Under the pieces are notes generated by a model. That model was given only the letters and a program-made list of their open reading frames with translations. It made no database searches and had not been told where the DNA came from. A stretch of DNA of 64,000 nucleotides from Voacanga thouarsii (lineage: Eukaryota > Streptophyta > Magnoliopsida > Gentianales > Apocynaceae), in NCBI GenBank assembly GCA_026120185.1, contig JANUWF010002145.1, positions 868,001 to 932,000 of the forward strand, given 5' to 3'. Of this stretch, positions 1 through 11,608 are shown piece after piece. The translations under genes were made by a program, and so were the position numbers. The stretch's first letter is position 1. Every line of letters begins with the position of its first letter.

Positions 1-200
1 TATTGAATAATACATAAGAATAATAAATAATATGAATTTAAAATATATTGGTATTATATTAATTAATTCCAATATACTATTATTTATATTTAATAATGCT
101 TAAAAAACATCACTATTTATTTATCTAATAAAATAATAATATTTTGAGTAATTATTAATTTAAAAAATATTTGATGTTGCTCGAAACTAATAAGTTAAAT

Positions 201-229
201 AGTAGTAGTAGTAGTAGTAGTAGTAGTAG
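201..229. repeat. (AGT)n microsatellite in copy W
   Basis: About nine to ten uninterrupted AGT units. The flanking sequence aligns (inverted) with that beside the (ATT)n(GTT)n microsatellite of copy X at 57601-57690, so the same slot in the element carries a different repeat unit. Confidence 0.95.
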
Positions 230-824
230 CTCTAATAATAATTTTTAACGACCATAGTGAATTATTAGTGCAAAAATTCATATACATTCATACACACATA
301 TATTCAATAAATAATATATTGATTTTCCCAAAAATTGACTTGCAATAATATTCATCACAACAAGGGTGATACTCTACTAGCCATAATTTTATCAAGGGAT
401 TTCATGACAAAAATAACATCTGGGTGCATAACCAAACAATGGTGGTATACCTTCCATCACAAATCAAAACATCCAAGCTAGAGATATAAAGCCTTTAATT
501 ATAATGTACTAATGAACATACAATGATCCTAAAGCATTATCCAACAATAATTCTTAAGTCTCAATATTCATTTCAATCTTCATGTCTTAAAATTATTCCC
601 TTCACTCAAATACATATCTCCATTCCAACATTATTCGATCAACCTATTAATTCCATCATCTAAAAGCCTTGAGTTCAAAAATCTAAGAAGAAGGTCATGA
701 AAGAAATACTTGTTTAATGATCGTTAATTGAAGATATCACATTGTCCAATGATGGTCCTTGAGTACTTGAGGGGTCCTTCCTTGATTGAAGTTTGTTCAA
801 AAATGGCCACCAATGGTTCGGCCA

Positions 825-842
825 AGAGAGAGAGAGAGAGAG
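825..842. repeat. (AG)n microsatellite
   Basis: Uninterrupted AG dinucleotide tract. It corresponds to the CT tracts of copies X (56985-57018) and Y (61271-61297), each followed by a similar GGC(C/T)GAA sequence, so this tract is ancestral to the family T repeat. Confidence 0.9.
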
Positions 843-2456
843 ATTCGTTAGGATGATAAAAAAATGGTGATGAGGAAATGAAGAAGGATCACGGTGATTG
901 AATTTTCCTTCTTGATGTTCATCTTGTTCTTGAACAAAAGCACGTTTGATCCAAATGAAAGATCAACTTTGGCGTTTGGTGTTTGGTGTTTTTGGTGTTA
1001 TGGAGTGTGCTATGGGTGAGTATAGGTAGAATCTTAATTGGCTTGAGAGTTTTTGGAGTGATTTGGGATGAATAGAAATGATTGGAGGTTGAAGAAGTTT
1101 AGTGTGTTCTTGGTGTTCCTGAGAACACAGGAGAAAATTGAGAGAAAATGATTTGTGTGTGCTTGGTGTGTGATGGCCTAATGGCCTTGCTAGAGGAGGA
1201 GTTTCGATTATCCTAGGGGAAGAGAGGGAGAGTTCAAGTATTTTGAATTTTAAAATGAGGAAAATGTAAAGATGGTTGAGGTAGAAGATTTGGTAATAGT
1301 GTTTTCTTCCTGAAGGTTTCTTGTCCTTAATGGTGGGTGGCTAGTCTAGCTATGTTTTGATTGTAAAATGGAGGAGTGTTTCAGCCTTATATCTGGCTGA
1401 AAATGGTTGTACAAGAGAGAAAAAATTTTGGTTTATTCATCTAGTTAGGTGAGAGTTTAAGGGAGTAAAATCTAGAATTTAATTTTCAAGTTTGAAAAGT
1501 TTTGCTTGGAGTAAAGTTATGAGTGTTTTGAGGTGTGTTAATGAAGCTATATTGGCCATGGTAGATGAAGAAGACAAGGAGTTCTATCCATGGCTTCAAG
1601 GTGGCCAAAAATATGAAGGAAATTGATGAAGAAGTCAGTTCTTGTCTTTTGTTAGGCAAGTTGAAAAAATTTTGGAATTTTAGCTACAAGAATTCTTAGG
1701 ATATGGAAGGATTTTGAGCAGAATTTTTGAACCATTTTGAAATAGATTTGCAGCTCAAACTTAGGAGTGTTTGGAGATCCATTAATAGTGATTTTCCAGC
1801 CACCATCTTGGAGAATAAGGAGGAAAGTTTTAGGTGTTCTTATGCATAAATAGATGGCTCAACGTTCATGTCAACTCTTGGTAGTTTGCTGAAAAATTTC
1901 TAGTTTGGTAAGGCTACTCAAGCTGCGAAATTCCAAGGCATTTTTAGCTTTTATATTTACACAAAATGGTTTGTTGCTAGCAAGAATTATGTAGGCAAAT
2001 GTTGCTGTAATTTTTGAAAATTAGCCAAGTAGGATTTCTGGAAAAATTTCCAGATTTGAACCAAAATAAGAACAAGAAGAAAATGTAGTTCTTGAAAGAA
2101 AAGCTATGGTGATTTAATTGAAAACCACCTACCTATTTTCCTTCCTCAATTTCGTTCATTTACCTATCCCAAAAGCTGGAATTTTTGAAAATTCAATCCA
2201 AGACTTATCCAAGACATTTTATAGAAATTGAAAAGAATTAAAGAAATATGAGTATTTTAAATTTAAATAGGTTAGGACAAGGATTGCTAAAATAGTGGAG
2301 ACCAAAACTCTTCTAGATTTTCTTTTAGGACAAGATCACATGGTTAGGATATTATCATTGTGTCTTTCCTAAGACAACATTCCTAGCTTCAAGGAATGTA
2401 AGAAAAAAGAAATTCAAACATTGGTTAGGATAATTAAGAACAAAACTTAGGTGATG

Positions 2457-2511
2457 GGATTTGAACTCAAGACCTTAGAGCTTAAATCACAAAACTCTAA
2501 CCATTTAACCA
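2457..2511 (-). other. tRNA-like module (Pol III A and B box) in copy W
   Basis: On the minus strand the A-box-like TGGTTAAATGG (2501-2511) fits the TRGYNNANNGG consensus. It is followed 33 bases later by AGTTCAAATCC (2457-2467), which differs from the B-box consensus GGTTCRANTCC at one base. The arrangement resembles the D arm and T arm of a tRNA or tRNA-derived SINE. Equivalent modules sit at the homologous place in copies X and Y. No acceptor stem pairs well, so this is not a functional tRNA gene. Confidence 0.6.
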
Positions 2512-2850
2512 CAATAATTCTTATTCTTATTTTTCCAACCAAATTCTCTTTCTTTCTAAGCCTCAAGCCTTCTTCCTATTTCGTCCTCAAGCAAAATTTC
2601 CTTTTTACCCGTACTACTCAACAAGTATAAATAACCCATATAACCCATATACTATTATTCTAAGACACACGAATTCATTCAAAAAATATATTTTGATGCA
2701 ATGTGATATGATATGCATCCCATTCCTCTAACTTTAGGGTAGGTTTAGTCTCTACTAAGTCTCTTAATTCTTTACAGACCGTATTCTCAACCCACAAACA
2801 ATCCCAAACATGTATTCTCACATCATAGTGATTCACATTCATTCACAACA

Positions 2851-3191
2851 ATGACATGTTTTTGCACATCATAATAATTCACATTCATTTACAACAATCC
2901 AGTTTTCTCCCCTTTTGTCATCACTAAAAAAATTATAATATTGTGTAGAATAGGAGATTAGTGTAGAAATAATTTTGTTTAGACCAAAGTAAGAATGTGT
3001 GCAGATATTAGTGCTAGATTTATAAGATTGTTTATCAAAGAAAAGCATAAAAATAGGGTAGGTAGGGATTGGCAGCAATGCGCATCACTGGTAGGTTATG
3101 GAGTGAGGATGGTCTCTGGCTTAGTTTTGACCCCTTTTTTTAAATGTTGTCCAGCAAGTTAGCTGGATTTTCTCTTAGCCACCACATGTTT
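2851..3191. other. Unassigned spacer, probable 3' end of the Sirevirus-like remnant
   Basis: AT-rich sequence between copy W and the extra 3' ORF of the Copia remnant. It may contain the 3' untranslated region of the Copia, but I see no clear polypurine tract or LTR terminus. A degenerate tandem repeat around CATTCA(T/C)TCACAACAA lies just before it (2830-2900). Confidence 0.4.
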
Positions 3192-4778
3192 CTATCTTTT
3201 TCCAGAGGAAATAGGCTTGTGAGCAGTGATAGTAGGAGTAGGTGGGGCTGATTCTTTCTCACCCATAGGTGTTTGCCTTCCTTGTTTATCTTCCTCAGTT
3301 GTTTGCTTTTGGCCAAGGTCTTCGTCTTTTAGTTCCTCTTCCCTCTTGTCTACCTCACTTAGTTCCTCTTCAATCTGGGTTGCTTTTATTCCTTCATCCT
3401 GCCTCTCATTTTCCTTCACAGCATCTTGTTTATTGTCATTTTCTCTCTCCTGGGTAGTTTGTTCTTCAGTCACTTGTTCTCGAGATGGTGCTGATGTATC
3501 AGGAATGTTTTCAGCCTTTTGATCCTTCTATTCCACAGAAATTAACCTTTTCCCAACATACTGGATTTCTGAGTTGAGGCTGTCTACATTAACAGCTAAT
3601 AAATTTATGGCTTCCAGAATGCTCTAATTGATGCCAGTATTATGAATTTTCTATTTTCCTTTGCTAGACGACTCCTCTTGAGCTTCTATCTTAGCGTTTC
3701 TTTTTGCTCCTAGAAGTTGAGCAGTTTTGCCTTCGGCCTTAACCCTTAACAGTCTTTCATTGTCAGAAACATCTCTGAGTAGCTTCCACTCATTATTCAT
3801 TTGCACATATCCCATTTTCTCAAAAGACTCAAAGCTGTAAACATTTATTTTTGAAGGAGCAGGGGTGATCAAACTCAGATCAATATTGAAATATCTGAAC
3901 ACTTTGGTTAAGAAATTTTCATATGGCAGGGCCTTGCTTGAGGTGTTCCTTGTTTGCATCATCAATTTCTCAACAAGAAAACTAAAGCTTATCGGCCTAT
4001 TCTTGAATAGCGCTAACATTATTACCATTTGCATGATGTTTATAGAAGTTTTGTGACCAAAACTTAGTACCACTATGGTTGAAACCATGTGGTACAAAAT
4101 TCTACCAGGCCCATTTAACCACTTAGTGTTCCTCTCACTTGAATTCTTAAAGCTTCTTCCGCCAGTAAATGTTCTTTCAAATTTCCCCAAATCAAACAGA
4201 TCAGTTCCCTCTGGGAACTTGTTCATTTCAAAACATTGAATGACTCCATCTCTAACACCATATATTTGTTCAATAAGAGATGATCAAACTCAAGATTCTT
4301 TTCTCCAACTCTTGAGGTATACTACCGGACCATAAAACCCCTCCAATATCTTTTAATCGGCCCTTTATCATATTTGCATAAAATTCCCACACTAGAGTAG
4401 TGTACAATTTTTCATTCGCAGATAACAAGTCTCCCCCACCTAAAAGACTTAAACATATTCAAAATATTTGCAAAATTCAAGAAAGACTCTAGATTGACGT
4501 GGTAACTAACAATCACAGTTCGGTTTCTTGAAACCTAATCATTAAAGTCAGATTCAGTTTTAGAGTCAAGAAAACGGGATACTTGGGTCTCAGAACTTTC
4601 CTATTCCGAAGTTGGTTCTGAAGAATCGGTCTGAGAATTAGGGAGTTCAGGAACGACATCCTTCCCTTTCTCTTTTGCAGTTGATTTTGTCTTAGCAATC
4701 AATTTCTTTTTCATCATTGTAGTGTTTTTCTGGGCTTTCTTTGACTGTGGTTTGGTCAACTTTGGAGATTTAACCATT
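3192..4778 (-). pseudogene. Extra 3' ORF of Sirevirus-like Copia (plant transposon protein type), broken
   Basis: A minus-strand frame opens at an ATG at 4776-4778 with a lysine-rich start (MVKSPKLTKPQSKKAQK). It continues through several in-frame stops and at least one frameshift. The best preserved block, 4226-3651 (191 residues), contains FNIDLSLITPAPSKINVYS and looks like the putative plant transposon protein found as an additional ORF in many plant retroelements. The 3473-3192 segment is almost purely Glu/Lys/Asp/Gln and would be a charged tail. Function is unknown; in Sireviruses this ORF has sometimes been called envelope-like, but no membrane segment is visible here. Family assignment is by recognition, not by a search. 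Confidence 0.6.
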
Positions 4779-5262
4779 GTGATTAGAAGGTAAAAGCTTG
4801 GGCTTTTGGTTTTTTAGAGAGAAGATGGAGAAATTTTGAAGAGAGAAAAATAGAGCTTATTGTAAGTTTCAGAATTCGAGAGGAAAGAAAAAGAAAAACA
4901 TTTTGGGGTTTCCTAGGAAGTTGTGAAGATAAGTGCAATCAAGTACATTAGAGAGTAACTTTCATAAGAGATTTCAAAAGCTATCTTGAAAAAGCGTTAG
5001 TATTTTAAATTTCAAAAAGAATATTTTGGAAGCAGTCATTTTTTGAACATCATACGAAGCATCAGGTTGTTTTCATTTTGGATTAAGGCTCCATCCAAAA
5101 TGTTCATCTGGTTTGAGATAAAAAGAATTCCTTAAAATGAGGGTTTTGGAAGGTGAATTTTGGATTTACTCTTCGAAGTACTGTATCCAAAGTCTCCTTC
5201 CGAAATTATGTTTCCTTAGAAACCTACAAAAGTAAACAATCATTCTTTTCTAAAAAATTTAG
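4779..5262. other. Spacer between pol and the extra ORF
   Basis: Non-coding AT-rich sequence between the end of RNase H and the start of the extra ORF in the Sirevirus-like remnant. Short frames here are not supported by any recognisable motif. Confidence 0.5.
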
Positions 5263-6385
5263 TCACACAATTTTTGTGATGTCCAACCCTCTTCTCAAAA
5301 AGAAGAATCTGTCTTTGGCTAGGGGTTTTGTAAATATATTTGCAAGTTGATCATTAGTAATGATATATTCTACACAAATATCACATTTAAGTACATGCTC
5401 TCTAATAAAATGATGCTTAACCTCAATGTGCTTAGTTCTAGATTGTTGAACTAGATTTTTGGTCAAATTAATTGCACTCGTATTATAGCATAGTATGGGT
5501 ACACAATCAAAATTAAGACCAAAATCAAGTAGTGTGTTTTTCATCCATAAGATTTGCGCACAATAACTCCCTACTGTGATGTATTCAGCCTCAGTTGTGG
5601 ATAGTGATACATAAGCTTGTTTTTTTTTTTTTTTGTTATACCATGACACTAGAGAATGTCCAAGAAATTGACAATACTTACTAGTGCTTTTCTGTTCAAC
5701 TTTGTAGTTGCATAATCTGCATCTATGTAGCCTACAAGATCAAAGGAGTTAGTTCGTGAATACCATAATCTATAATCGTGTGTCCCAACCAAGTATTTAA
5801 GGATACATAAGTGGGATTTTTCTGGACATAATTGAAACTTGCGCATAGGTGTACCGAGAACATAATATCTGGTCGACTAGCAGTAAGATATAACAAACTT
5901 CCAATCATACCTCTGTATTTTGATTTATCCGCTTTCTTACCCTTTGCATCCTTGTCAAGCTTTAGTGATGTGCTCATAGGCGTATTGATTTCTTTGGCTT
6001 CGTTCATGCTAAACCTCTTGAGCAGTTCTTTAGCATACTTAGCTTGATTGGGAAAGATTCTATCCTTGGTTTGTTTGATTTGCAATCTGAAAAAGAAGTT
6101 AAGTTCTCCCATTATGCTCATCTCGAATTTTTGCTGCATAGTTTTAGCAAATGTCTTACACAAGGATTCATTGTAGCACAAAAAACGATATCATCAATAT
6201 AAATTTGGACAATGAAAAGATCATCAGATTTTTTTTATTTATTAAATAATGTAGTGTCAATTAAGCTTCTTTAAAAACCATTTGAGAGTAAAAATCCACT
6301 AAACCTTTCATACCAATCTCGTGGGGCTTATTTTAAACCATAAAGAGCCTTTGAAAGTTTGAAAACATGATTTGAAAAGTGCTTA
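5263..6385 (-). pseudogene. Copia pol remnant: RT C-terminal half and RNase H
   Basis: Minus-strand frames give, in order, the RT motif KALYGLK.APRDWYERF (about 6340), the catalytic YIDD box near 6200, MQQKFEMSIMGEL, QAKYAKELLKRFSMNEAKEI, SRPDIMF, then RNase H with YIDADYA and STTEAEYI, ending LAKDRFFFLRRGLDI. These are typical Copia RT/RNase H blocks that would copy element RNA into DNA. Several frame changes and stops break the gene. A 16-base run of T at 5619-5634 (polyA on the coding strand, read as a lysine run) has probably expanded within RNase H. The RNase H end is intact and is followed by stop and spacer. Confidence 0.85.
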
Positions 6386-7624
6386 TGAATAAACTAAGAG
6401 GTTGAGGAGCAGCCCCCACTACAGCATCGAGCATGTGAGGGTAGTTCCGGATCACAGCCTGGTACTAGGTACGAGGCTAAGATGTGCACACAGATGGAGC
6501 AACTTAGACTTGGGATGGAGACTCAAACCACTATTCTTCTCCAGCTTCAAGACTCTATAGCTGATTTGTATAGGAGGCAGGATGTGCAGGAGTAGAGATT
6601 GACCATATGGCTATAGCAGTTCCCTAGACAGTTGGGAGGCACTTCCACTAATCAGGCCATGGAAAATGGTACCTCTGAGCTAGATGATGATAATGATGAG
6701 GAGGACGAGGATGCTGATGATTGAGCTCTTGCATTTATTACTTTTCCATTAAGAGTGTTTATTTCCTTCTTTGAATTTTCATGAATTTTCTTAGATTTTC
6801 ATTATCTTTTATGTCTTTTATGTTTCTTTTTCTTTTCTAGTCTTATGCCGTGTTTTGTTTCTTTTGACTATTTTTAGGTAACTCACCATTGTCAAGGAAT
6901 CATGCTCTTATGATCAAATTTGACCTCTTTTGTGGAAAATCATGGTTATGGAAAGTATTTCTTCGTCTTATTCTTTCGCTTTTATTTTTTCATCCCTTGG
7001 CTAGGCTTTGTTGCTCTATTTTGGTGCCATCAAGGATAATGTCTAGTTTAAGTATGGGGGACGGATTAGGAGTGGGATATTTTTCTAAGTATATGGCATT
7101 TATAGGGTTATTTTTTTTTTTTTCAATTTTTGCTTGTTGAGATGTGTAACTTGCAATTTAATGCGTTGCTATAGTGGAACTATTATGATTGCTTTTACTT
7201 TGAGATACATTATATTCCTTATTTGATTGAATTGATCTTTAGTTTAACTCATGTATTCAATTGAGATATGTTTAAAAAATGAGAATTCAAGTTACTCTTG
7301 TTTATATTTAGGATATTTGATGCTTTATTCTTTGGTTTTGATGTGGTTGATATGATGAAATATAAATTGAGATACATGGCTAATGCTTATTTTGATGGTA
7401 ATTTTTGAACTAGTTCTTGTTCTGAGTTTAAGTAAATAGGGCGAGAGGTAAGAATGAGAGTTGGGAAAAAAATAAAAGAAAAAGAAAAGAATCAAAAGGG
7501 ATGTATGCACCCATTCTGGAAAAAAAAGAGGAGAAAAAAGGTCTAGGAATGGAAAGTGCATGTCTTATGGTGAAAAACAACAAGTGAATTTTGAAAAAAT
7601 TAATGATAAAAGAAAATATTTTGT
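6386..7624 (+). mobile_element. Athila-like Gypsy element A, 3' internal remnant
   Basis: Contains the C-terminus of a reading frame (6440-6724) and then a long AT-rich 3' region with the PPT-like string AGTTTAAGTATGGGGGA near 7047-7063, leading directly into an LTR at 7625. The same 3' region, including a phrase reading approximately GCCAT..AGGA.AATGTC.AGTTTAAG, recurs in element B at 14628-14655, so A and B are related. The 5' part is cut off at the junction with the Copia remnant at about 6385. Confidence 0.7.
6440..6724 (+). pseudogene. C-terminal fragment of an Athila-type ORF
   Basis: One frame from 6440 reads GSSGSQPGTRYEAKM and continues as a probable coiled coil (MEQLRLGMETQTTILLQL), then an acidic tail of Asp/Glu before a TGA at 6722-6724. 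Stops occur at 6592 and 6615. The composition (Gly/Ser linker, coiled coil, acidic end) and its position just before a 3' untranslated region and an LTR fit the end of the ORF in Athila-like elements. No enzymatic motif is visible. Confidence 0.5.
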
Positions 7625-9026
7625 TGATAGAGCCTAAATATATCTATACTTTTCTAGCTATTTGAGGTGATTTTGTGATATTTTTTTATGCAATAACTAG
7701 TTAATTCTCTTATAGTTTGATTTTTTACCTATAGAAAGGCTTTCCTTTGATTTTATGCAGAGATTGAAGAATTTGGAGTTTAATTGTACAATTCTAGATC
7801 TGACCTGGCACCAGCCCAAGTAGTCTAAACCGATTTTGGTTCAGTTCTGGAAAACCAGGGTAAAATAGAGGAAAAAGTAGAGTATACCAAGGATTCCAGA
7901 ACCGACCCTGTGCCGACCTAGTTTGGGTTTTTAGGAGGTTTAAAATCCTAACGTGAGTAGAATTGGAAATTTCTGAAGAAGTCTTTTGGTATCTGACTTG
8001 TACGCAGCCTAGAACTTCTAGGGAACGATTTTAGTAGCCTAGAAAGTTATAAATACAAGGAGAACACAAGCAAGAGAGGGGATTCAAAGGATCAAATCTA
8101 GAAATCATTCATTCAAGGAGGAATTCATCAAAAGGAGTATTGTTTCAAGATAGTTTTCAAGGGAGAAGGAAGGGAGCTTGTCTATAAGTTCTTTCTTAAA
8201 CCTTTGTTTTCTTTTTCTTGAACAATGATGAGATCATTGTCTTTGTTGTAGTTGGATGTTATTTTTGGATTTATGATGTTGAATGAATTTAGTTCTTTAA
8301 TTAATTGATTGTTATTCTTGGTATTTGATTATTAATATTTATTAATGAATTGATAAAATTAGATCTTTCTTCTAATTAACTTGGGAAAGAGGTTAGAAGT
8401 TTGTTTCAATTAATTGATTTCATATGCGTTGTTTCTTAACAGACTTAGGAAAGAAAGTTGCGTGTAAAAGAACTTAAGTAATCAAAGATTAATTGATTTC
8501 GCTTAGAGTATAGAGTTAATGGCTAATTTCATATTTGACATCACCTAGGGAATAGGGGTATTTTCTAAGGAATTGTTCGCTATGCATCTTTTTGATTGTT
8601 TTATTGAGATTGGGAAATCTACTAAATTTTCTAGAAAGATAGTGAATCCATGAATTGGGAAAGAATTTGATTCTATTTTATTTTTTCATAATGCCAAGAT
8701 AATGATTAATTGTGATAATTATTGGTAAATCATTGTCATGTCTTCAAGAATTTCTATATAAATGCACGTTTCTCTTTCCTAGAGTTGTATATATATTTAT
8801 CTTTATTTTTTTTCTCTTTCATCACTTTAATTGGTTGGTTAAATAATATATGAAAAGTAACTAATGGTAGTTATTTCTTGAGGATCGATACTCGTTAATT
8901 TCTTATACTATATTTTTCGATGAGTACACTTGCTTATATGTGTGATTTGAGGATTAATATTTTAATTAAAACTTGACTGGGAATGAATTTGAAATTACAT
9001 GATTTTATATACACAAATTTGATGCA
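7625..9026 (+). mobile_element. LTR of Athila-like element A (3' LTR)
   Basis: Starts TGATAGAGCCTAAATA and aligns with the LTRs of elements B, C and D along its length. Shared blocks include TAGCTATTTGAGG near the start, a GC-rich island segment (7804-7926), the phrase GGCTTGTCTAT.AGTTCTTT, and the terminal block with TTTTAATTAAAACTTG. The end is placed at GATGCA (9026), but the terminal bases have diverged from the GCATCA ends of B and D. It is preceded by internal sequence, so it is a 3' LTR; no target-site duplication can be defined. Confidence 0.8.
7804..7926. other. GC-rich quasi-palindromic islands in LTR A
   Basis: CCTGGCACCAG at 7804-7814 and CCGACCCTGTGCCGACC near 7902-7918, with a weaker AACCGATTTTGGTT between. 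This is a degenerate version of the doublet-spacer-doublet arrangement in the sister LTRs. Confidence 0.6.
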
Positions 9027-9256
9027 TAATTGATCTTTTCCTCTTTGTTGTGATTGAGCTCATAGCTAAGGAAGCAGCTTATTTTGAAGCCATCTTATGT
9101 ATTTGTGACACGTAAGGAATAAGTACATTTATGAGTAGAATCCTCCTGTAGTTGATGAGATTATGGGATGCGGTTTTGCTACAGTTAATGACCTTTGGAC
9201 TATACCAGTTTTTGTTAGTGTTCCTGCTTCAAATTCCATCCTAGCTAGCTACTGCT

Positions 9257-9553
9257 TGGAAGCCTCCAGCTTTGAGCTAACTTAAAGTTAATATTGATAG
9301 GGATTTTTCGAAGTCCTTTGCTTTAGTTGGGGTACATGTGAGGAATTCTTCCGGTGCTATTACTTGTGCTATGTCTATTAGAGTCCCCGTTTGTATTGAT
9401 GTTGAATATTTTGAGGCTCTAGCACTAGTTTATGGTATCAGATTTGTAGTTATGAATCATTATAGGCATGTTATTTTGGAGAGTGATTGCTTCAACTTGG
9501 TTAGAAAAATTAATGCCCGAGTGGCTGATCTCTCTTTCACTTGCTTTGATTAA
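9257..9553 (+). pseudogene. LINE-type ribonuclease H domain fragment (RVT_3-like)
   Basis: A single frame from a WKPP motif at 9257 contains the plant RNase H signature in order: an acidic residue in NIDRDF, GVHVRNSSGAI, FEALALVYG, and VILESDC, followed by a stop at 9551. These correspond to the D-E-D acidic residues of the RNase H fold that removes RNA from RNA/DNA hybrids. One in-frame stop lies at 9278. Such domains form the C-terminus of plant L1-like LINE polyproteins and related pseudogenes. The upstream reverse transcriptase is not recognisable, so this is a truncated relic; a host-derived RNase H-like gene fragment cannot be excluded. Confidence 0.7.
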
Positions 9554-11603
9554 GGAGTTGCTTCTTGTATTGATTTCTTTATTTTTATTATTTTTTTGAT
9601 AAGGCGGAATAGGAATATACCTACCCAACTTTTAGTTCGAAAAGGTCTTAGTGCACTAACCCCTTTAGAATGGTATATTGACTACTCTTTAGATGTATCT
9701 CTAGCCAGTTTGGATGATTTGTCCTCTACTTAACGAAACTTCATTCTTCTAAAAAACAATTAATTTTTTATGAAAAAGTGCAAAATCATATTATTTTTTA
9801 AAGATTTTTGTTAAAAACACTGTTGACAAGTGAATGGTTTGTAGTAGTTGTCAATGACTATCTATACAATGATCATAGATGTAGGGGAAGGTGGTGGTGG
9901 TTGATTTGAGGAAGAAGAAGGGGATGGAGGAAGTAATGGGAGAAAAATAAATTAGAAATAAAAATTGAATTGACAATTTTGCCCTAAAAAATGATTGAAC
10001 TGCTTTCGCTATTTATAAGTTGTTTAAACCATATTAGTGGAAAATAAACTTTTAAGACTATAATATAACTGACCCTCTATTTTACAAAATAGGTAATTTC
10101 CTTTAAAAAATAGTTAAAAGGAATCTTGTCATATATTTTTTTCATTCAAATTAAATTCCTAGTTTTATAAAATAAATAGTTGCCCACATCGCCTGCTTAT
10201 AATAAAAGTATTAGAGCTATTATATGAAATTCTTCTAGAGATGTTTTACAAGTTTTTGCCAAAAAGATATAAAGGGTTGCCTTTGCTTTTCACGCAAAGA
10301 GCTACATACCTTTGCTTTTCATGGTAAATTGATTGTTGTAACGAAAGGTTTTTACTTGGTCGTTTAACATGATTTTGGAAATTGATTTTAGGGAGTGATT
10401 TTTATTTAGTTATTAACATACTGTCTATTTTGGAAGATGATTTTTCTTCTGTAGGTTCTTTAGTTTCATAGTATAAGACTAATAAGCCTTTTTTATGTCC
10501 AACTTTATATCTTTCTTTTGTTTGTAGAGTTTGAAATTTTTTAACACATCTGTTTCAATTTATCTCATTGATTCTAGTACTAGATTTTTGCATAATAAGG
10601 TTCACTTCCATATTTTATCATTTTTTTTTGGCAGATATTGGTTAATAAAAGTTTTAGCTTCCTCCCACCCCCATCCCTCTCAAAAAACAAACCTTTAATT
10701 TAAAAAAGGTAAGCTTATTAAGGGTAAATTTGATAAAGTTAAAGTTCGAGTATTGAAGTCTGAATGGAACGAATATAATAAAGAGGTAATATAAGGAGCC
10801 ATTATTTTTTTAAACCCAAAGAGTTGGTGAAGAACTTCATTATATTCAATCACTCTAATAGTATGGATTATAGAGATTCGACAACTATTCGTCCACATAT
10901 GAGGGTTAATAAAGGAAAGAAGTTAAGTTAACTAAAATTGGTAATTGAGATAGTATGTTATTATACATTCTCATTACTTTAATCCTAGGTAGTAAACTAT
11001 TTAACTTTCAACTTTGCCACATAAATGAAATTACCTAGCAGTTAAAGTTTCTCATCCTCTCTATTAATCACCTATACTAGAGAAAAGTAGTGCATCTTAA
11101 TCACGTACATTGGGAGACCTCAAAAGGCCAGAACCCTCCAAGATAGAAAAAGCTTCCCTATGCTTAAGGTTGGTTAAACTAGTCATCGGATTGAAGTAAA
11201 TGTAATTACATTACCCTCCTAGTCTCACCATTGTTGTTATACCACCACTATCTTCCTTAAAAGATGTATCCACATTTACATTGTAAAAATGTCTTTTTGG
11301 AGAGAACCACAACTCTTTTGAATTTGCAGCCCCTTAAAGTCAATAACTTAGTAGAAACATCCTTCATACTTAGGATGACTTTGAAAAGTAAATCAAAATA
11401 TTTGGTAACTAACACTAATGGAGTTGAGATTTTATCTAAAAAATCCATTTATTTTTATTTTCTAGTAAGCTCGATAAGATTATTGCAATATAACTTAGAA
11501 GATCGCCTCTCACTTTCATCAACATATCCAAGCTACGCTAGAATAGATCAATCTAGGACCTAATACTTGTTGCTAATCTACCAATATTAATACTAACTTT
11601 TTG
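9554..11603. other. Unassigned AT-rich sequence
   Basis: No coding region, RNA gene or recognisable transposon protein on either strand. Short frames such as 11264-11563 lack motifs. It is the left flank of element B and may be part of the older retroelement whose PBS-like site appears at 18997-19008 on the other side of B. Confidence 0.5.
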
Positions 11604-11608
11604 CCAAG

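Larger units (their letters stand above)
1..2850 (-). mobile_element. Family T LTR-like repeat, copy W (inverted, truncated by the window edge)
   Basis: Read on the minus strand, this stretch aligns over most of its length with copy X (about 49180-57700) and part of copy Y (57700-63556). Shared landmarks are a segment near 2560-2660, a tRNA-like module at 2457-2511, a (GA)n tract at 825-842, and a trinucleotide microsatellite at 201-229 lying where X has its own microsatellite. X is interrupted by a solo Gypsy LTR and a hAT element, both absent from W, so W approximates the uninterrupted state. No convincing reading frame is present. The family looks like the LTR of a large Gypsy element because copy Y ends in GGGTGTTACA, a common plant LTR terminus. 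The inner boundary near 2850 is approximate. Confidence 0.7.
3192..6385 (-). mobile_element. Copia retrotransposon remnant, Sirevirus-like
   Basis: On the minus strand it reads, in order, the C-terminal part of a Copia polyprotein (RT then RNase H, 6385 to 5263), a spacer, and an additional ORF (4778 to 3192). An extra ORF downstream of pol is characteristic of the Sirevirus branch of plant Copia elements, and the RT segment has Sirevirus-like phrases such as MQQKFEMSIMGEL. Gag, protease, integrase and the front of RT are missing: homology stops near 6385, where Athila-like sequence begins. No LTR is identifiable. Stops and frameshifts make it non-coding. Confidence 0.75.

Noticed and set aside
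2457..2511. A genuine tRNA gene
   Set aside because: Only the A and B boxes fit; acceptor and anticodon stems do not pair, and the segment is part of a dispersed repeat.
3226..3522. Ser/Leu-rich plus-strand frame with a signal-peptide-like start
   Set aside because: Antisense of the charged tail of the Sirevirus-like extra ORF.
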